Shown here: positions 33,190 through 44,847 of the stretch, piece by piece
How positions within the stretch are numbered: position 1 is the first letter of the stretch
Layout: every line of letters starts with the position of its first letter
Assembly: GCF_900497805.2 (NCBI RefSeq)
Contig: NW_020954569.1
Location: 27,485,227 to 27,549,226 of the forward strand
DNA length: 64,000 nucleotides
Reading direction: 5' to 3'
Source: Vombatus ursinus
Taxonomy: Eukaryota; Chordata; Mammalia; Diprotodontia; Vombatidae
Notes under the pieces: generated by a model
What the model saw: the letters and a program-made list of their open reading frames with translations, nothing else
Database searches by the model: none
What the model was told of the DNA's origin: nothing
Position numbers and translations under genes: made by a program

Positions 33190-33780
33190 TCATTTTTCTA
33201 GTTGTCTTTAATATTGAAAGATTGTCAGGTGGAAGAAGGTTTAGATTTGTTTTTCTTGATCTCAGAGTATGTAACTAGAAACAATTGGTAGAAATTGCAT
33301 GGAAGAGCTTCCTAATAATTAGAGTTATTCAAATGTGGAATGGGCTGTCCTTAATAGTAGTGAGCGCCCTAATTACATGTGTTCAAGCAAAGCCTGTATG
33401 ACAAGTACTTGTTAGGTATATTGTAGACAGGATTTTTGTTCAGACAAAAGTTGGAATAGAATAGAGGTTCTTAACCTTTTTTGTGTCATGGATCCCTTTG
33501 GTAGTCTTGTAAAACCTACACACCCCTTCTTAAAATAATATTTTGTTTTAAAAAATGGACAGAAATACTGAATTTCAGTTAGGGATTAGGGTATAAATAT
33601 GTATATATATATACATATATAAGTAAATTATATATACATATATTTCCCATTAAAGTTCATAGACCCCATTAAATTTATTCATGGATCTCTTGGGCATCTG
33701 TAAACATCAGGTTATTAATCCTTGGATTAGCTAGTCTCTCAGGTACCTTTTTACTCTGAAATTATGTGATTCTGTGAAAT
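33190..33780 (+). mobile_element. CR1/L3-type LINE 3' end, split by a hAT element
   Basis: Sense CR1: attgtcaggtggaagaaggt, 'tcctaataattagagttatt', 'caaatgtggaatgggctgtc', then after the hAT 'ggattagctagtctctcagg' and attatgtgattctgtg. The parts fit without a gap. Confidence 0.8.
33461..33723. mobile_element. hAT-type miniature DNA transposon in CR1
   Basis: Left end tagaggttcttaacc and right end ggttattaatccttg are imperfect inverted repeats. The body has 'gtcatggatccctttggtag' and 'atggatctcttgggcatct', recalling the MER/Charlie-type sequences of mammals. Flanking 8-bp sites ggaataga (33453-33460) and ggattagc (33724-33731) agree at 6 of 8 positions and rejoin CR1. It contains a tatatata-rich core. 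Non-coding. Confidence 0.72.
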
Positions 33781-33979
33781 AAACCCAGCTCAATTTAATT
33801 TTGGTAGTTTTTGACTTCACCAAGTCTGTCATTTTATATGAAATACCTATGTAACCTAGACTCCGAGGTGTCGATCTCTATTCTTAATTGCAGTAATGAG
33901 TTGGGTCCCCAGAATGTGGTACTATGTTTTATCAGGCCTCTAGGAATTGGGGGGAAGGTTTTGTTTTTTGAGAGCTGTA

Positions 33980-35460
33980 TCAATCAATTAGTCAATAAAC
34001 ACTTATTATGCACTTACTACATTCTAGGTACTGTGTTGAGTGCTGGGGATACAAAGAAAGGAAAAAAATAATCGCTGCCCCTTGAGGAGCTCATGATATA
34101 ATGTGGAGATATCAAATAAACAAGTATGTACAAATAAGGCTATATACAAGTTAAATAGGAAATAATTAATAGAGGGAAATCACTAGAGGGATTGGAAAAC
34201 GCTTCCCAGAAGATGGGATTTTAGCTGGGACTTGAAGGAAACCAAGAAAGTCATGAGGTACAGATGAAGAGGGAGAACATTTTAGACATGAGGGACGTCT
34301 ACAGAAAATGCTTGGAGCTAAGAGATGGAATGTTTTGTACACAGAACAGTGAAGAAACCAATGCTGCTGGATCAAAGAGTATATGTGGAAGTATAAGTTG
34401 TGAGAAGACGAGACATGTACATGGGACCAGGTTATTAAAGACTTTGGATTCCAAATAGAGAATTTTGTATTTGACCCTGGAGGTGATAGGAAGCCACTGG
34501 AGATTATTGAGTAGGGGTTGGACTGTCACTTTAGGAAAATCATTTTTGTGGTGGAATGTAGAATGTATTGGAGTGGGGAGAGGCTTATGGTAGGCAGACC
34601 AACTAAAAGGCAATTATTGTTAGGAGTCTAGGCATGAAATAGGAGGGCTTATACCAGTAAGGTGGCAGTATCAGAGCAGAGAAAGGGGCACACTTGAACA
34701 ACATTGAAAGGGCCTTGGAAACAGATTGAATATGGGGAGTATGGGATAGTCATGAGTTGAGGATGACACCTAAGTTGCAAGTCTCAGGGCTTAGAAGGAT
34801 GGTGGTGCCCTTGATACCACCAGTGAAAGTATCAACAGTAATAGGGAAGTTTGGAAAAGAGAAGAGTTAGGGAGAATGATACTGAATTTAATTTTGGGTA
34901 TGTTGAATTTGAGGTGTTTACTGGACATCCAGTTCAAGATATCTGAAAGGCAGGCAGGGTTGTGAGAATGGAAGTCAGCAGAGAGATTAGGGCTAGATAA
35001 GTAAATTCTAGAATAATCAGCAGAGAGAAGATAATGCAATCCATGAGAACTGATGAAATCACCAAATGAAATAGTATAGAAGGAGATGAGAAGAGAGGCC
35101 AGGGCAGAGTTCTGTGGCTCTAACTCACCTAGTTAGTAGACAAGATCTTGATGAGGATCCAGCAAAGGAGACTAAGAAGGAGTGGTTAGATAGGTAGGAG
35201 GACCAGGAGAGAGTAGTGTCCTGAAAACCTAGAGAGAAGGAAGTATCAAGAAGAAGAGGGTGATCAACAGTGGCAAAGACTAGAGTCATCAAGAATGAGG
35301 TTTGAAAGGACATTACATTTGGTGATTAAGAGATCATTGTTTATTTGGAGAGAGCAGTTCTTGTTAAATGATGAGATTGGAAACTGCACTGTACAGAGGT
35401 AAGAAGAGAGCTTATGAACCTCCACTGGTGTGGAGCACACCACTAGTATGCTTCCTACAA
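33980..35460 (-). mobile_element. L2-clade LINE, ORF2 reverse transcriptase to 3' end
   Basis: About 1.5 kb, the longest L2 here. The 3' end is at the left (aatcaattagtcaataaaca, then cttattatgcacttac). Going right, minus-strand peptides follow L2 ORF2 backwards: 34299-34613 contains LLNNLQWLPITSRVKYKILY; 34791-35039 contains YLSSPNLSADFHSHNPACLS and WMSSKHLKFN (past the YADD box, here read as YS); 35125-35313 contains LGFQDTTLSWSSYLSNHSFL and VSFAGSSS. L2 ORF2 encodes endonuclease and reverse transcriptase; only the latter part remains, with several frame breaks. 5'-truncated, as most L2 copies are. Confidence 0.92.
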
Positions 35461-35515
35461 TGATTATCATTGGATATAAATTTGTCAGCCAGGCAATTTT
35501 AAAAAGAGGTGTTTT

Positions 35516-35965
35516 TTTGAATAATATTTTATTTTTTCTCAGTTACAGGTAACAATTTTTAACAATTTTTTTTGGCAAACTTTTGTTTCCAAATTCTCTC
35601 CCTCCCTCTCTCCCTTTTCTCTGCCTCTCTAAGATATTAAGCAATTTGATATAGGTTATACATGTGCAATCATGCAAACCATATTTCCATGTTAGTCATG
35701 TTGTGAAAGAACACAGACCAAAAAAAACCTCCAAAAGATAAAGTGAAAAATGGTATGCTCTGATCTGCATTCAGACTCCAGTTCTTCCTTTGGATATGTG
35801 GAGCATTTTTCATCATGAGTCCTTTGGAATTGTCTTAGATCATTGAATTCCTGAAAATAGCTAAGTCATTCACGGTTCTTCAAAGTACAACATTGCTGTT
35901 ACTGTATACAATGTTCTCCTTGTTCTGCTCACCTTACTTTTTTTCATGTAAGTCTTTCCAGGTTA
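35516..35965 (-). mobile_element. Short 5'-truncated L1 (3' UTR only)
   Basis: 450 bp of antisense L1 3' UTR: 'tttattttttctcagttaca', 'ctctaagatattaagcaatt', 'atgtggagcatttttcatca', ending at tgtaagtctttccaggtt. Flanking aaagaggtgttt (about 35502-35515) and aaaaaggtgttt (about 35969-35980) form a probable target duplication. Confidence 0.88.
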
Positions 35966-35999
35966 AAAAAAAAGGTGTTTAGTAAGGTGTCATAATAAA

Positions 36000-36460
36000 A
36001 GTAGTTAGTACAAAAAATTACCCCAAAAGTTTGTGACACATTCTTCTACAAGTACATAGAGTCTTAAGGAAAATGGACTCAAGTTTAAAGAACTCATGTG
36101 GCAAAAGGCTAACTCATAGCTCCTTTACCTTTTCTACTGAGGTCTTCCTAAAGCCTTGAATCTGTACCCTGCATCTGCATTCTGTCCTCAGTTCCTGATG
36201 CTGACACTACTATCAGATGATCCATGGATACTGAATAGGACCATGATGGAAAGTCTTTCTGACCTCTGAAATTTACATGGTCCAGTAAAGGTGGGGACAG
36301 AGAAGAAGAGCCTGAGACTGAGGGCAAAGTCATCTGATCCCCCTCCATCAATTCCTTTTAAGAGGGTTAGCTGGAATGTGCTCTCCTTTCCATTAGCTTG
36401 AATCCCTGGCCAAATTGCCTTGATATTTTGTAGACAACCCATAAGATGGGACTAAGTTTC
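36000..36460. repeat. Unclassified dispersed repeat, copy B
   Basis: Similar to 40120-40620. Best matching block: gtgacacattcttctacaag against cgacacactctcacacaagt, then agtc(t/c)ta(a/g), gaaaat(g/a)g, t(t)taaag and catgtg. Later blocks ggtggggacagagaa and agctggaatgtgctctc also have counterparts. No coding domain seen. Possibly LTR-derived. Confidence 0.5.
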
Positions 36461-36779
36461 CCAAGCCATTCAGAGTACACATCTTACCAAAGGAAATATT
36501 CAAGTCTTTTTCATATCTACTGAAGAATCTAAATGAGTTCTTACCTGATGTATGTGTCAAGATATAGTATCTTATTATTTATATTCAGTGGGATGATTTG
36601 ATTAATTTATTGATTGACCATTTAGTTCTGTATCAAAATTTGTTGCCCTAATTATATTCGTGTTACATCTCATCAATTGTTTCTTGTTTAACTTGTGATT
36701 ATTTTACCTCTTATATTCTACTATTTATCCTAGTGAGTCTACAGTGGCCGTTGCCCACTTTCCTCAGTAGTGAGCAATT

Positions 36780-37065
36780 GGACAGTTAGGTCAGGCAGTT
36801 GATAGAGCACTGGATCTGGAGTCAGGAAGACATGACTGCAAATCTGTCCAAAAGCACTTGCTATATATATGACCCCAAGCAAGCCACTTAATCTCTGCTT
36901 GTCTCATTTTTCTCAGTTGTAAAATGGGGATAATAATAGCACCTACCTCCTAGGGTTGTAGTGAGGATCAAATGATATAGTAATTGTAAAGGACTTAGTA
37001 CAATGTCTGGTACACAGTAAATTCTATATAACTATTAGCTGTTATTATTATTATTATTATTATTA
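36780..37065 (+). repeat. THER1/MIR-type CORE-SINE
   Basis: Near complete: gacagttaggtcaggcagtt, 'gatagagcactggatctgga', 'gttgtaaaatggggataata', 'gttgtagtgaggatcaaatg', then a (TTA)n tail at about 37038-37064. Confidence 0.88.
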
Positions 37066-37197
37066 CTGGCATACCCCTTTGTCCTTCATACACCCTATAC
37101 CTTGCCAAAGAAATTGTTTTATCCTACTTGTTGTTCACTTGTAAACTTTACCTGCCACTACCTTTTAGCTATAGGTAATTCCAAATTCAGTTATAGA

Positions 37198-37432
37198 CAG
37201 GGATGTGCTGTTAAGTTTTTAACAACTGGTTCCCCAAAAATGCATAACACACTTAAGTTTAATCTGAATTATTAACATCTTCCCCATTATTTTCTTAAGT
37301 CTAGACAATCAACAAATCAATAAATCAGACCTGATTTGTACCATTGTCAATTTCTGAGGTATAAATACTCACATTGAAAATTTAACATTAAGTTCTGGAA
37401 AGCCAGTATGAGCTGGCTCTAGAAAACCCCTG
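37198..37432. mobile_element. hAT-like miniature DNA transposon, copy 2
   Basis: Starts cagggatgtgctg and ends aaacccctg, matching the copy at 1790-2001 along its length. It is flanked by gttataga (37190-37197) and gttttaga (37433-37440), an 8-bp target duplication with one mismatch, the size typical of hAT transposases. Non-coding, about 235 bp. Confidence 0.82.
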
Positions 37433-37919
37433 GTTTTAGAGTGAAATCATGCCAGTAATGATTATCCTAGCATTTTTTTTTACCTGAATTATCTAGGTAA
37501 TTATTCAAATTATTTGCTTCACATTGGTAGCAGGACTACTTTTGTGGCCTTCATGCATTTTACATACCTATCAGTCTAGAAATCCTAAGATAAAATAATT
37601 CTGTTCTATTAAATCCTGTTGGAAAGAGATAACTTGAACATTAAAAAAATTACATATTGCTCTTACAACTTAATGTATTGTGGGGTTTCCATTTGGGTGT
37701 TATAATTACTTTGCTACTGTGATAGACTTGTGGCTCTACTTACCAAACCTAGACCAAAACTCTTTTTCCTAGTCACCACTCCCTATTTTTTATTATCTAC
37801 TCCTATTAGACTGTAAACTTGAGAGCATGTGCCATAGTATTATGTCGATTATTGTGTAAGTATCTTACAGTCCCAGTAGCTAAGTTAATGTTTATAGACT
37901 ATATAAAAACTGTTATTGT
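37433..37919. other. Mostly unassigned
   Basis: A decayed L2 tail may lie at 37740-37830 (ctattagactgtaaacttga). Otherwise nothing recognised. Confidence 0.45.
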
Positions 37920-38090
37920 TAAGACCTTCTTTCTCTCTTCTCCATTCTACCACCATCATTGCAAAAGCAGAAAGGATATATACAGGCCTGAGAGCCATTT
38001 AATATTTTTTCCTTGTTTCATGAATCGCCATGGCTAATGAATGTATTACCAAGTGAACAGCCTTCTAGTGATAAGTCTTGCAATACTTTA
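37920..38090. repeat. Unclassified dispersed repeat, copy 2 (pair with 32590)
   Basis: Blocks ctaccaccatcattgcaaaa, gcagaaagg, aggcctgaga and ccttctagtgataag parallel those at 32590-32760. Confidence 0.55.
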
Positions 38091-40119
38091 ACTAAATGAA
38101 TGCCATTTCCTATCACCTACACTCTTTGGATTCCACTCTACCATCATCATCCCAACTCCCCCCCCCCCCAAAAAAAGCTCATCACCAGGAAACTCATCCC
38201 CTCAGAGACTGCTTTAGCTTGGGTACTCATACTTCATCAGTACCCTCATTTGTCTCTCTGGCATGTATTAGACACTTAATAAATGTTTATTTTATTTTGT
38301 TGTGTATAAAAACAGACAACCATCTAAGAACTATCCATTGATTATCCATGGGGTATAGAGATGTTTGAATATACATAAGAAAAAAAATTTAGAAAATATC
38401 AGTCTGCATACAGAAGGCTTTAAAACCTGATAGAGGACAGCAGGCTCTGTGGGTCTTTGAATGGATGATTGGTATTCTCTGCCTCCCTTTGGCTCACTTT
38501 TGACCTTATGAATGGTATCTTACAACAACCCTCCTGATCTGACTCGCTGTTCTGGAGGGCAGAGATCATCTGACAAAACCACTGGGAGAGTGTAAAGGCA
38601 GAGCTGAAGACAGATAACAAAAAACACATTCTAGTTGAAATGCTGGAGTTATAGAAGTATTCAATGTGTTGAGAGCTCATTGTCCACACTGCCAACTATT
38701 TTTGTTGTTGTTTGTTTGGCTTTGACCCTGGAGGCTGCTGGTGAATCTAAATGACAGCTTCTAATAGAGTAAGTGGAAAAGTTAGCATTTGCCTTGCTGT
38801 GCTGAGGTCAGCCCACTGCAGTTCACCCCTGGAGGAAGAGGAAAATATTGTGAATTGCTATAATATGGTCAATGCCATACTAAAGGTTTCTTTACCGTTG
38901 TCTGACAGCTTCACAAAGAATGTCTTGGACAGCAGGAAACTCCAGCAAGCAAGTTGAACACTTAGCAATAAAAACAGAACCCACAGTTCTTTTCAAAACA
39001 AGCATTTATTGCCTTTTAGTCCAGGAAGGTTTAGACGGGGAAAAGATGCTCTCCTATGTTTACTCAGGTGACCTGATGTTCCTTTCACCTCCTCTAAAGG
39101 AAGTATTTCTTTTCCAATATTTTGCTCTGAAACTTTTACAGGGATGAGTTTTGTGCTGTTTCTCTCTAAATATTGATACAAGAATGGAATGGAAATAGGC
39201 ATACCAGTTACTTAAGACTGGAATTTGGAGATGAGGGATTCCTCCTCTCCGGAAAAGTATATCTTTCTGAGAAGCAGCCAAGATCTCAGAGTAGAAGGAA
39301 GCAATACAGCACCCCATCCCCAACCCCAAAAAAGACTTAGAAAAGCAGCAGCCATAGTCCAGATTAGGAGATCCAAGGAAAATCACAGTGACTAATTTTT
39401 CCAGACCAGGTCAGCATTGGGAGGCAGAGGTTTTTTGACCCTGGGGACTAGGTCTAGCCAAGAAGGCAATGAGTGGAGCCTTCTATCTTGAGGACTGAGC
39501 TGGGGATTGGTAGTGGGCACAGGGGCAGGAATATGACCTACATGTAGCACGAAGGTGACTATCACTGTGCAGGGAACAGGAACAGGTGATGATTGGCAGC
39601 TCTTTCACTTGTATTCCAGAGGTGGGTCTTAGATGCAGGATGGACTGAGGAAGGGCAGATGAAGAGCACTTGCAGGCCTGAGATATGTGCAGGAAAGGAA
39701 ACAGAAGGGTAAAGAACAGAAATAAGCAGCTGCTGTATGGTTCTGACCCTGGAATGGAGTTTCTCTTTCAACCCCAGCTTATTCTGGAGCCTATGGCTGA
39801 GTGACCAGGCAAGGGACTCAAATGAAAGGGAAGCCTATGGTTTTGTTTCACTGAACCCACTCAACCTTCCAACTAATTAGCAGTGACTAAGGCCAGCAGA
39901 GGTCTACTGGCACTCCAATGTGGGGTACAAAGTCCAAGTAGAACTCCTATAAGCTCTAAGAATGATCACAGCTCCTACTCTCACAGATAAGTCTCAGGTC
40001 CCAGAGCAAAGGTAAATTTCCCCTCTCAGAGTTCTAGGGATATCCTTGAGGAGTGAAGATACTGATTCTCTAATATGACTCAAGGTCCTATTAGAATTCC
40101 TCCTTTACCATTATGAGCT
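38091..40119. other. No recognisable gene; a few simple tracts
   Basis: About 2 kb. A poly-C/poly-A tract lies at 38158-38177 and an L2-like tail (agacacttaataaatgttta) at 38270-38290. Several frames of 68-108 codons overlap on both strands around 38.9-39.4 kb without a known motif and are probably chance. Composition is less AT-rich than elsewhere at 39.3-40.0 kb. Confidence 0.45.
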
Positions 40120-40620
40120 GTGAATTATTTTAATTAATCACCTTGAAGTAGAAAGAATGTTTACTAACATTACAAGAGCAGTTGTTACAAAATGGCACTC
40201 TCGCCCTCACCATAAATATTCGACACACTCTCACACAAGTATATACAAAGTCCTAGAGAAAATAGGCTTGGATGTAAAGAGCATGTGAGAAAAAAAGTTA
40301 TTCATAACTTTTATTTTCTCTTTTTCTCCTATTCATAGGATGCTCAACAATGCTGATGCATGTGAATCTGTGTTTAGTCTGTTCTTAGCTTGCAAAGCAA
40401 GCATTGCAGTAAGTTGATCCGGGTTTATTACTAGGACATCAATAGAAAGATAGAAAGTCCAGCATTCTCTGGACTTGCAAGGTGCTCTTTCATCCAAAAG
40501 GGGGGCAGGGCAGAGAACAAGGCTAGGCTGAAATGCTTTTGTACTCCCCACCCGAATGACTCATTCTCTGGTACCTTTAGCCGGAATGCTCTCTCATTCA
40601 CCATTTACTGAAATCTCTCC
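40120..40620. repeat. Unclassified dispersed repeat, copy C
   Basis: Counterpart of 36000-36460 (see that entry) and weakly of 63170-63470, sharing gacacactctc and an aggcttgga/gggcttaaa block. Non-coding. Confidence 0.5.
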
Positions 40621-40734
40621 TATTCCATTTAACTGGATGTTTTGCTATGGGTCCCTCAGTATATAATGAAATATATTTTACACTTATTTTAAGGTCTCTA
40701 CTTGACTGATTGATGACTATAAATTTTTTCTTTA

Positions 40735-40945
40735 GTTGTAATTTTCTTGTACAAAATGATTAATATGGAAACATTTTACATGATTGCACATGTATAACAT
40801 ATTGGATTACTTACTATCTCAGGGAAGGGGGATGGGAGGAAGAAAGGGAGAAAGGGATAGAATTTGGAACTCAAAACTTTTAAAAACTTTTAAAAAATTA
40901 TCTTACCGTGTAGCTTGGAGAAAAATAAAATATTATTTAAAAAAA
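40735..40945 (+). mobile_element. L1/HAL1 3' end
   Basis: Sense 3' UTR: acatgattgcacatgtataa, 'ggaagggggatgggaggaag', 'atttggaactcaaaactttt', then aaaataaaatattatttaaa. The same signature closes the HAL1 at 43879-47100. 5'-truncated. Confidence 0.75.
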
Positions 40946-41589
40946 TCCCACCCACACTGGGCTTGGTCATGCACTCATCACCCAAAAGGGTGGAGGTCCT
41001 CTAGTCAGCATTCTTGTGATTAGGAAAGTGAACTTCATAACAGGTTAGTGAAGAGTGAATTTATAGTTTGTGGTTTAAAGTTTGGGGGCCTATTTATAAG
41101 AAAAAATCTATCTAACTTTATGTAATTATTTCTATATCTAAAATATATAAAAGATGTATTAACATATGTAATTCTTATACTCACATTAGTTGACTAGAGT
41201 GATTAAATGTATGTTAATAAATAAGTATAATGCCAATAATTGCTAACAATCACTACCCCTATGGAATCACACTTATCTGATTAATACTGAGTGGAGAAAA
41301 TTTTGGAATAAAACAGGGGTCTAAATTAATAATTTCTCTTACTGGCAACTCCATGCTAACACTGTAGGTATCCCAGAACCAGTCCTTTGGAAGTAGTGGA
41401 ACCTGGGGAACCCAATGTTCCTAGCTCCATTGCCTGAAACAATCTTATAAAATAAATCACATTAAAATGTTTTTTTTTCCCTCTGGGCACTCAAAGATAA
41501 GGAAAGTGACCAAAAATGGAAAGAAGACAGCTTCAAGAAGGAAAAGAAGTCAAAAGAAGAAAATATGTAGTGTGTGGTCTCCTGTTGCA
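40946..41589. other. No recognisable feature
   Basis: AT-rich interval without a recognised gene. The last 100 bases may be decayed L2. Confidence 0.45.
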
Positions 41590-42365
41590 TGGGCTTCATA
41601 AGTTGATATTTCATCATGGAGGTAATAGGGAGCCATAGGAGTTTTTGACTGAAAGTGGTGGTTGTGGTATGTGACACAGTTATACTTGTATTTAAGGTAG
41701 ATTACTTTGTCAGATCTGTGGAGGATGGATTGGAGTGAGTAGACTTGAAGCAAGGAAAGTGATTAAAAAGCTATTACAATAGTCCAGATGAGAGGTGATG
41801 AGAGCCTGAACTAGACTGGTGATTGTGTCATTGGAGAGGAGACAGAGATAAGAAAGTTGTAGGGATAAAAATTCCAAAATTTCGCAAATGATTGGATTTG
41901 TTGGGTAAGAGTGAAGAGTGGAAGACGACACCAAGGTTGTGAACCTCAGTGAATGGAAGGATTGTAGTGGCCTCAGTAATAATTGCAAGTTCAGAAGAAG
42001 GGTAGATTTTGGATGAAAGATAATGAACACAGGCAAAATAATTTGGGCATTATGAGTTTGAGATTTAGTATATCCCATCTGAAATGTCCAGCCAGCAATT
42101 GTTGACATGTACCTGGAACTCAGGAGAGAATCTAAGATTCTATAGGGGATTTATCAGCATAGAGATGATAATTGAACCCAGGGGAGCTAATGAAATTGCC
42201 AAGTGAGAGAGTATAGAGAGAAAGGAGAAGACGGGCCCAGGACAGAGCCTTGGGGGACACCCATAGTTAGTGGGCATGACATAGATTAGGATCAAGCAAA
42301 AGACACTGAGGAGTGGTCAGATAAGTAGAAGTAAAAGAAAGCAAGGTTATAAAAACTCAGAAAGG
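41590..42365 (-). mobile_element. L2-clade LINE, reverse transcriptase C-terminal part
   Basis: Second sizeable L2. Minus-strand 41710-42108 contains FLSLQLSYLCLLSNDTITSL and VQALITSHLDYCNSFLI (L2 usually LVHALITSRLDYCNSLL). Further right the plus strand has 'ggggagctaatgaaattgcc' and 'cagagccttgggggacaccc', antisense to the GVPQGSVLGP-coding part. Frame breaks throughout. The 3' end is missing. Confidence 0.9.
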
Positions 42366-42599
42366 AGAGAATATCCAGGAAAAGAAAGCCCAACTTTGTT
42401 TACTTTACAGTGCTGTCCAGAGCTGGCCCTGATGTTCACCCAGAGCTTCTTTAATTTAGTACAGGAGAATGTGTCACTAAGCCTCTGCAGCACCATATGA
42501 TTACAATATGGGGAGCATTGCAAGATAAATTGTGGTATCATAGAACAAAGAAGAAAGAAACTGCAGAATGTGGGATTTATATTGTATACAAGGCAGATT

Positions 42600-42785
42600 T
42601 TCCCAGCACAGGCCTGTTAGACATTTGGATGGATTACAGAGAATGGTGGTGTTATTTCCTTCTCTGGAGGCATTTAAAAACAGGATAAATTCTGTTTATC
42701 CTATGTACAGACCTGCCTTTAGTCAGGAAGATGAATTAGATGATCTCATAAGGCAGCTTCCAGGTCTAGACCCTAAGATAAGATA
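42600..42785 (+). mobile_element. CR1/L3-type LINE 3' fragment
   Basis: Sense landmarks: tccttctctggaggcattta, 'gaattagatgatctcataag' then gcagcttccaggtctaga, the usual 'ttggactagatgacctct... gtcccttccaactcta' terminus. It creates a 72-codon frame that is not a gene. Confidence 0.7.
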
Positions 42786-43454
42786 AGCAGCTGATTGCAG
42801 GAAATGTTTTAAAGGTGAAAAAGAAGGCATTTGTAAGATATAATTTATTATAAAAATTGGTTGTTGGCCAAACCTTTGGGAAAACTCTAATTCTTGTGTT
42901 TTGCTTGGTGAAAATTTTCTCACATGATAGGCTATTTACTCAGAGTTTAAAAGAAGAATTACTATAAGAAAATGTCTTTTCTAGTGAGGAGTATTCTCTC
43001 CTCCCACACATAGTTTTGATGGATAATAGACCTTGCTTAAGGCATACCTAGACAACCTGCCCTTGCTCCTTCATTAAGTTAAATATTTTCCATGTACACA
43101 ACTATGTCTACTGTGTATTATAGAATACCACAGGTACAACATTTGTGTTAAGAATTGTCTTATGGAACATGTAGCAGTAGAGAAGGTATTTCATTGGACT
43201 ATCTCTCTAGCCTTGCTTGATTGTCATCTTTTACAATTAATGAATTGAATTGAATTCTCTCATCAGTTTAATACTATGTTATGGATTTCCTTTTCCTAAA
43301 AGCCTCTCAGGAAGTGAATCATAATTGGCTTATGTGGTTCTTAGGTACAATGATTAATTAGAGTCAAATGCCCATCATAATAGTATACCCCATCCTTGCA
43401 GGATGAAACAATTTGGCATACAATCCAAATATCTAGCCTAAGGGAATTCCATTT
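42786..43454. other. No recognisable feature
   Basis: AT-rich interval. The 60-70-codon frames overlapping its left edge have no known motif. Confidence 0.5.
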
Positions 43455-43735
43455 CCATTCCTTGTGCCTTTGCCTGGGCTGCCTCTCAGGTCTGGAATGT
43501 ACTCACTCTATCCTCATCTCCACCTTTTAGAATCTCTAGTTTCTTTCAAAGTCCAACTCAATAGCCACCTTCTGTATTAAGCTTTTCTTAATCTCCCCAA
43601 CTTCTAGTGCTTCTGGCAAATAACTTTGTATTTATTTTGCATATATTTGTAGAATGTAAGCTCCTTGAGGGCAGGGATTGTCTTACTTTTGTTTTTGTAT
43701 CCCTAGGGCCTAATAAATGTTTGTTGATGGATTGA
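43455..43735 (+). mobile_element. L2 LINE 3' end
   Basis: Complete 3' terminus: 'ccttgtgcctttgcctgggc', 'ggtctggaatgtactcactc', 'atgtaagctccttgagggca' then gggattgtctt, and 'ctaataaatgtttgttgatg'. Ends at 43735. Confidence 0.9.
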
Positions 43736-44847
43736 CATGTGAAAATTTATGTCACTCTAGTACTATGGAAAATTCTGAAGACCTTCCTTGATGATACATT
43801 ATCAGTCTACAGTGTTTTTCTGTTTCTAGCCAAGTCCTTTGGGGCATTTTTAGTCAAGCCTTTTAAAATATTTCACTGGGAGTAAAAGCAGTGATTTGCT
43901 TGAGCTCTCCCCCAAACTCCTCCAAATACCTGTAAAAATCGCTCTAAACAAATTCTAGAGCAGCAGAACCCACAAAATGAGTGAAACAAATTTCCAGCCC
44001 AAGATAACCTGGGTGGTTGATTGGAAAGGCATATTGAGCTGGGCTGGGAGGGGAGCACAGTTCAACGTGGGCATGTAGGCAAAGATCAGGCCTCAGCAAG
44101 CCTGGAGCAGGCCTCAGGGGAACTGAATCATGGGCAGCTGTGATGGTTTCCAGACTTTTCAATCCACAAACACCAAAGACAACTTAGAAGGTCAGTAGGA
44201 AAGGTTTATGACTGTGGTGAGAGAGAAGCTCGGTCCTAGCCATAGTCCTGGCACAGTCCCAGGGCAGTGGCTGCTTTCTGAGCTCTCAACCCACAGACTG
44301 AGGGAGAATTGAGTGGCTAATCAGAGGGGGATTGCAGGGATCTTTTTGCTGGTGCTGAGGCAGGAATCTCTTGCTTTGCCGGTGCTTGGATCTGGGTCAC
44401 AGTTCTGGGTAGCAGTCTTGGAGTGAGAAGGAATGCTGGTGTGGTAGAGTTTATAGAGGTGGTAGAGAGGGAATCCCCTTCACAGTTCCAAGACAGAGAA
44501 GAGTGTTTGTGGTTACTCATAAACCAGAGCACAGGTCAAGAAAGGAGTAAACACCTCGCTCTTGATTGTACCACCTTGGAAGAACAGAAAATTTACAGGT
44601 CTGTAGAAGTATCTCTAAAAACAACTACATAAAACAGAAGCCAACCTGGATGAAACTCCTCTAGAAAAAATCATTGTTCTGTGTAGTTGCAGTTGTACCT
44701 GAAATAAAAACATTATTGATGCCTGAAAAAAACCCCCAAAACAACAGCTACACAAAACCCTCAAAGCTTGAGACAGTACATTCTCCATACTGGAAGCAGA
44801 CCCTTACATTAACAAAGAATTTAAAGCTCAAGTAATTGGCTGGGAAC

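Noticed and set aside
33596-33640. Palindromic tatatata segment
   Set aside because: A simple AT-rich core of a hAT-type element, without independent significance.
34299-35313. Several 60-104-codon minus-strand frames that might be exons
   Set aside because: They match consecutive parts of the L2 reverse transcriptase in order; they are LINE remnants.
38993-39386. Overlapping frames on both strands (69 to 108 codons)
   Set aside because: No domain recognised and frames overlap on both strands without a coding bias that I can see.
42497-42786. Two overlapping 63-72-codon frames
   Set aside because: The better one lies within a CR1/L3 3' end; no independent coding evidence.
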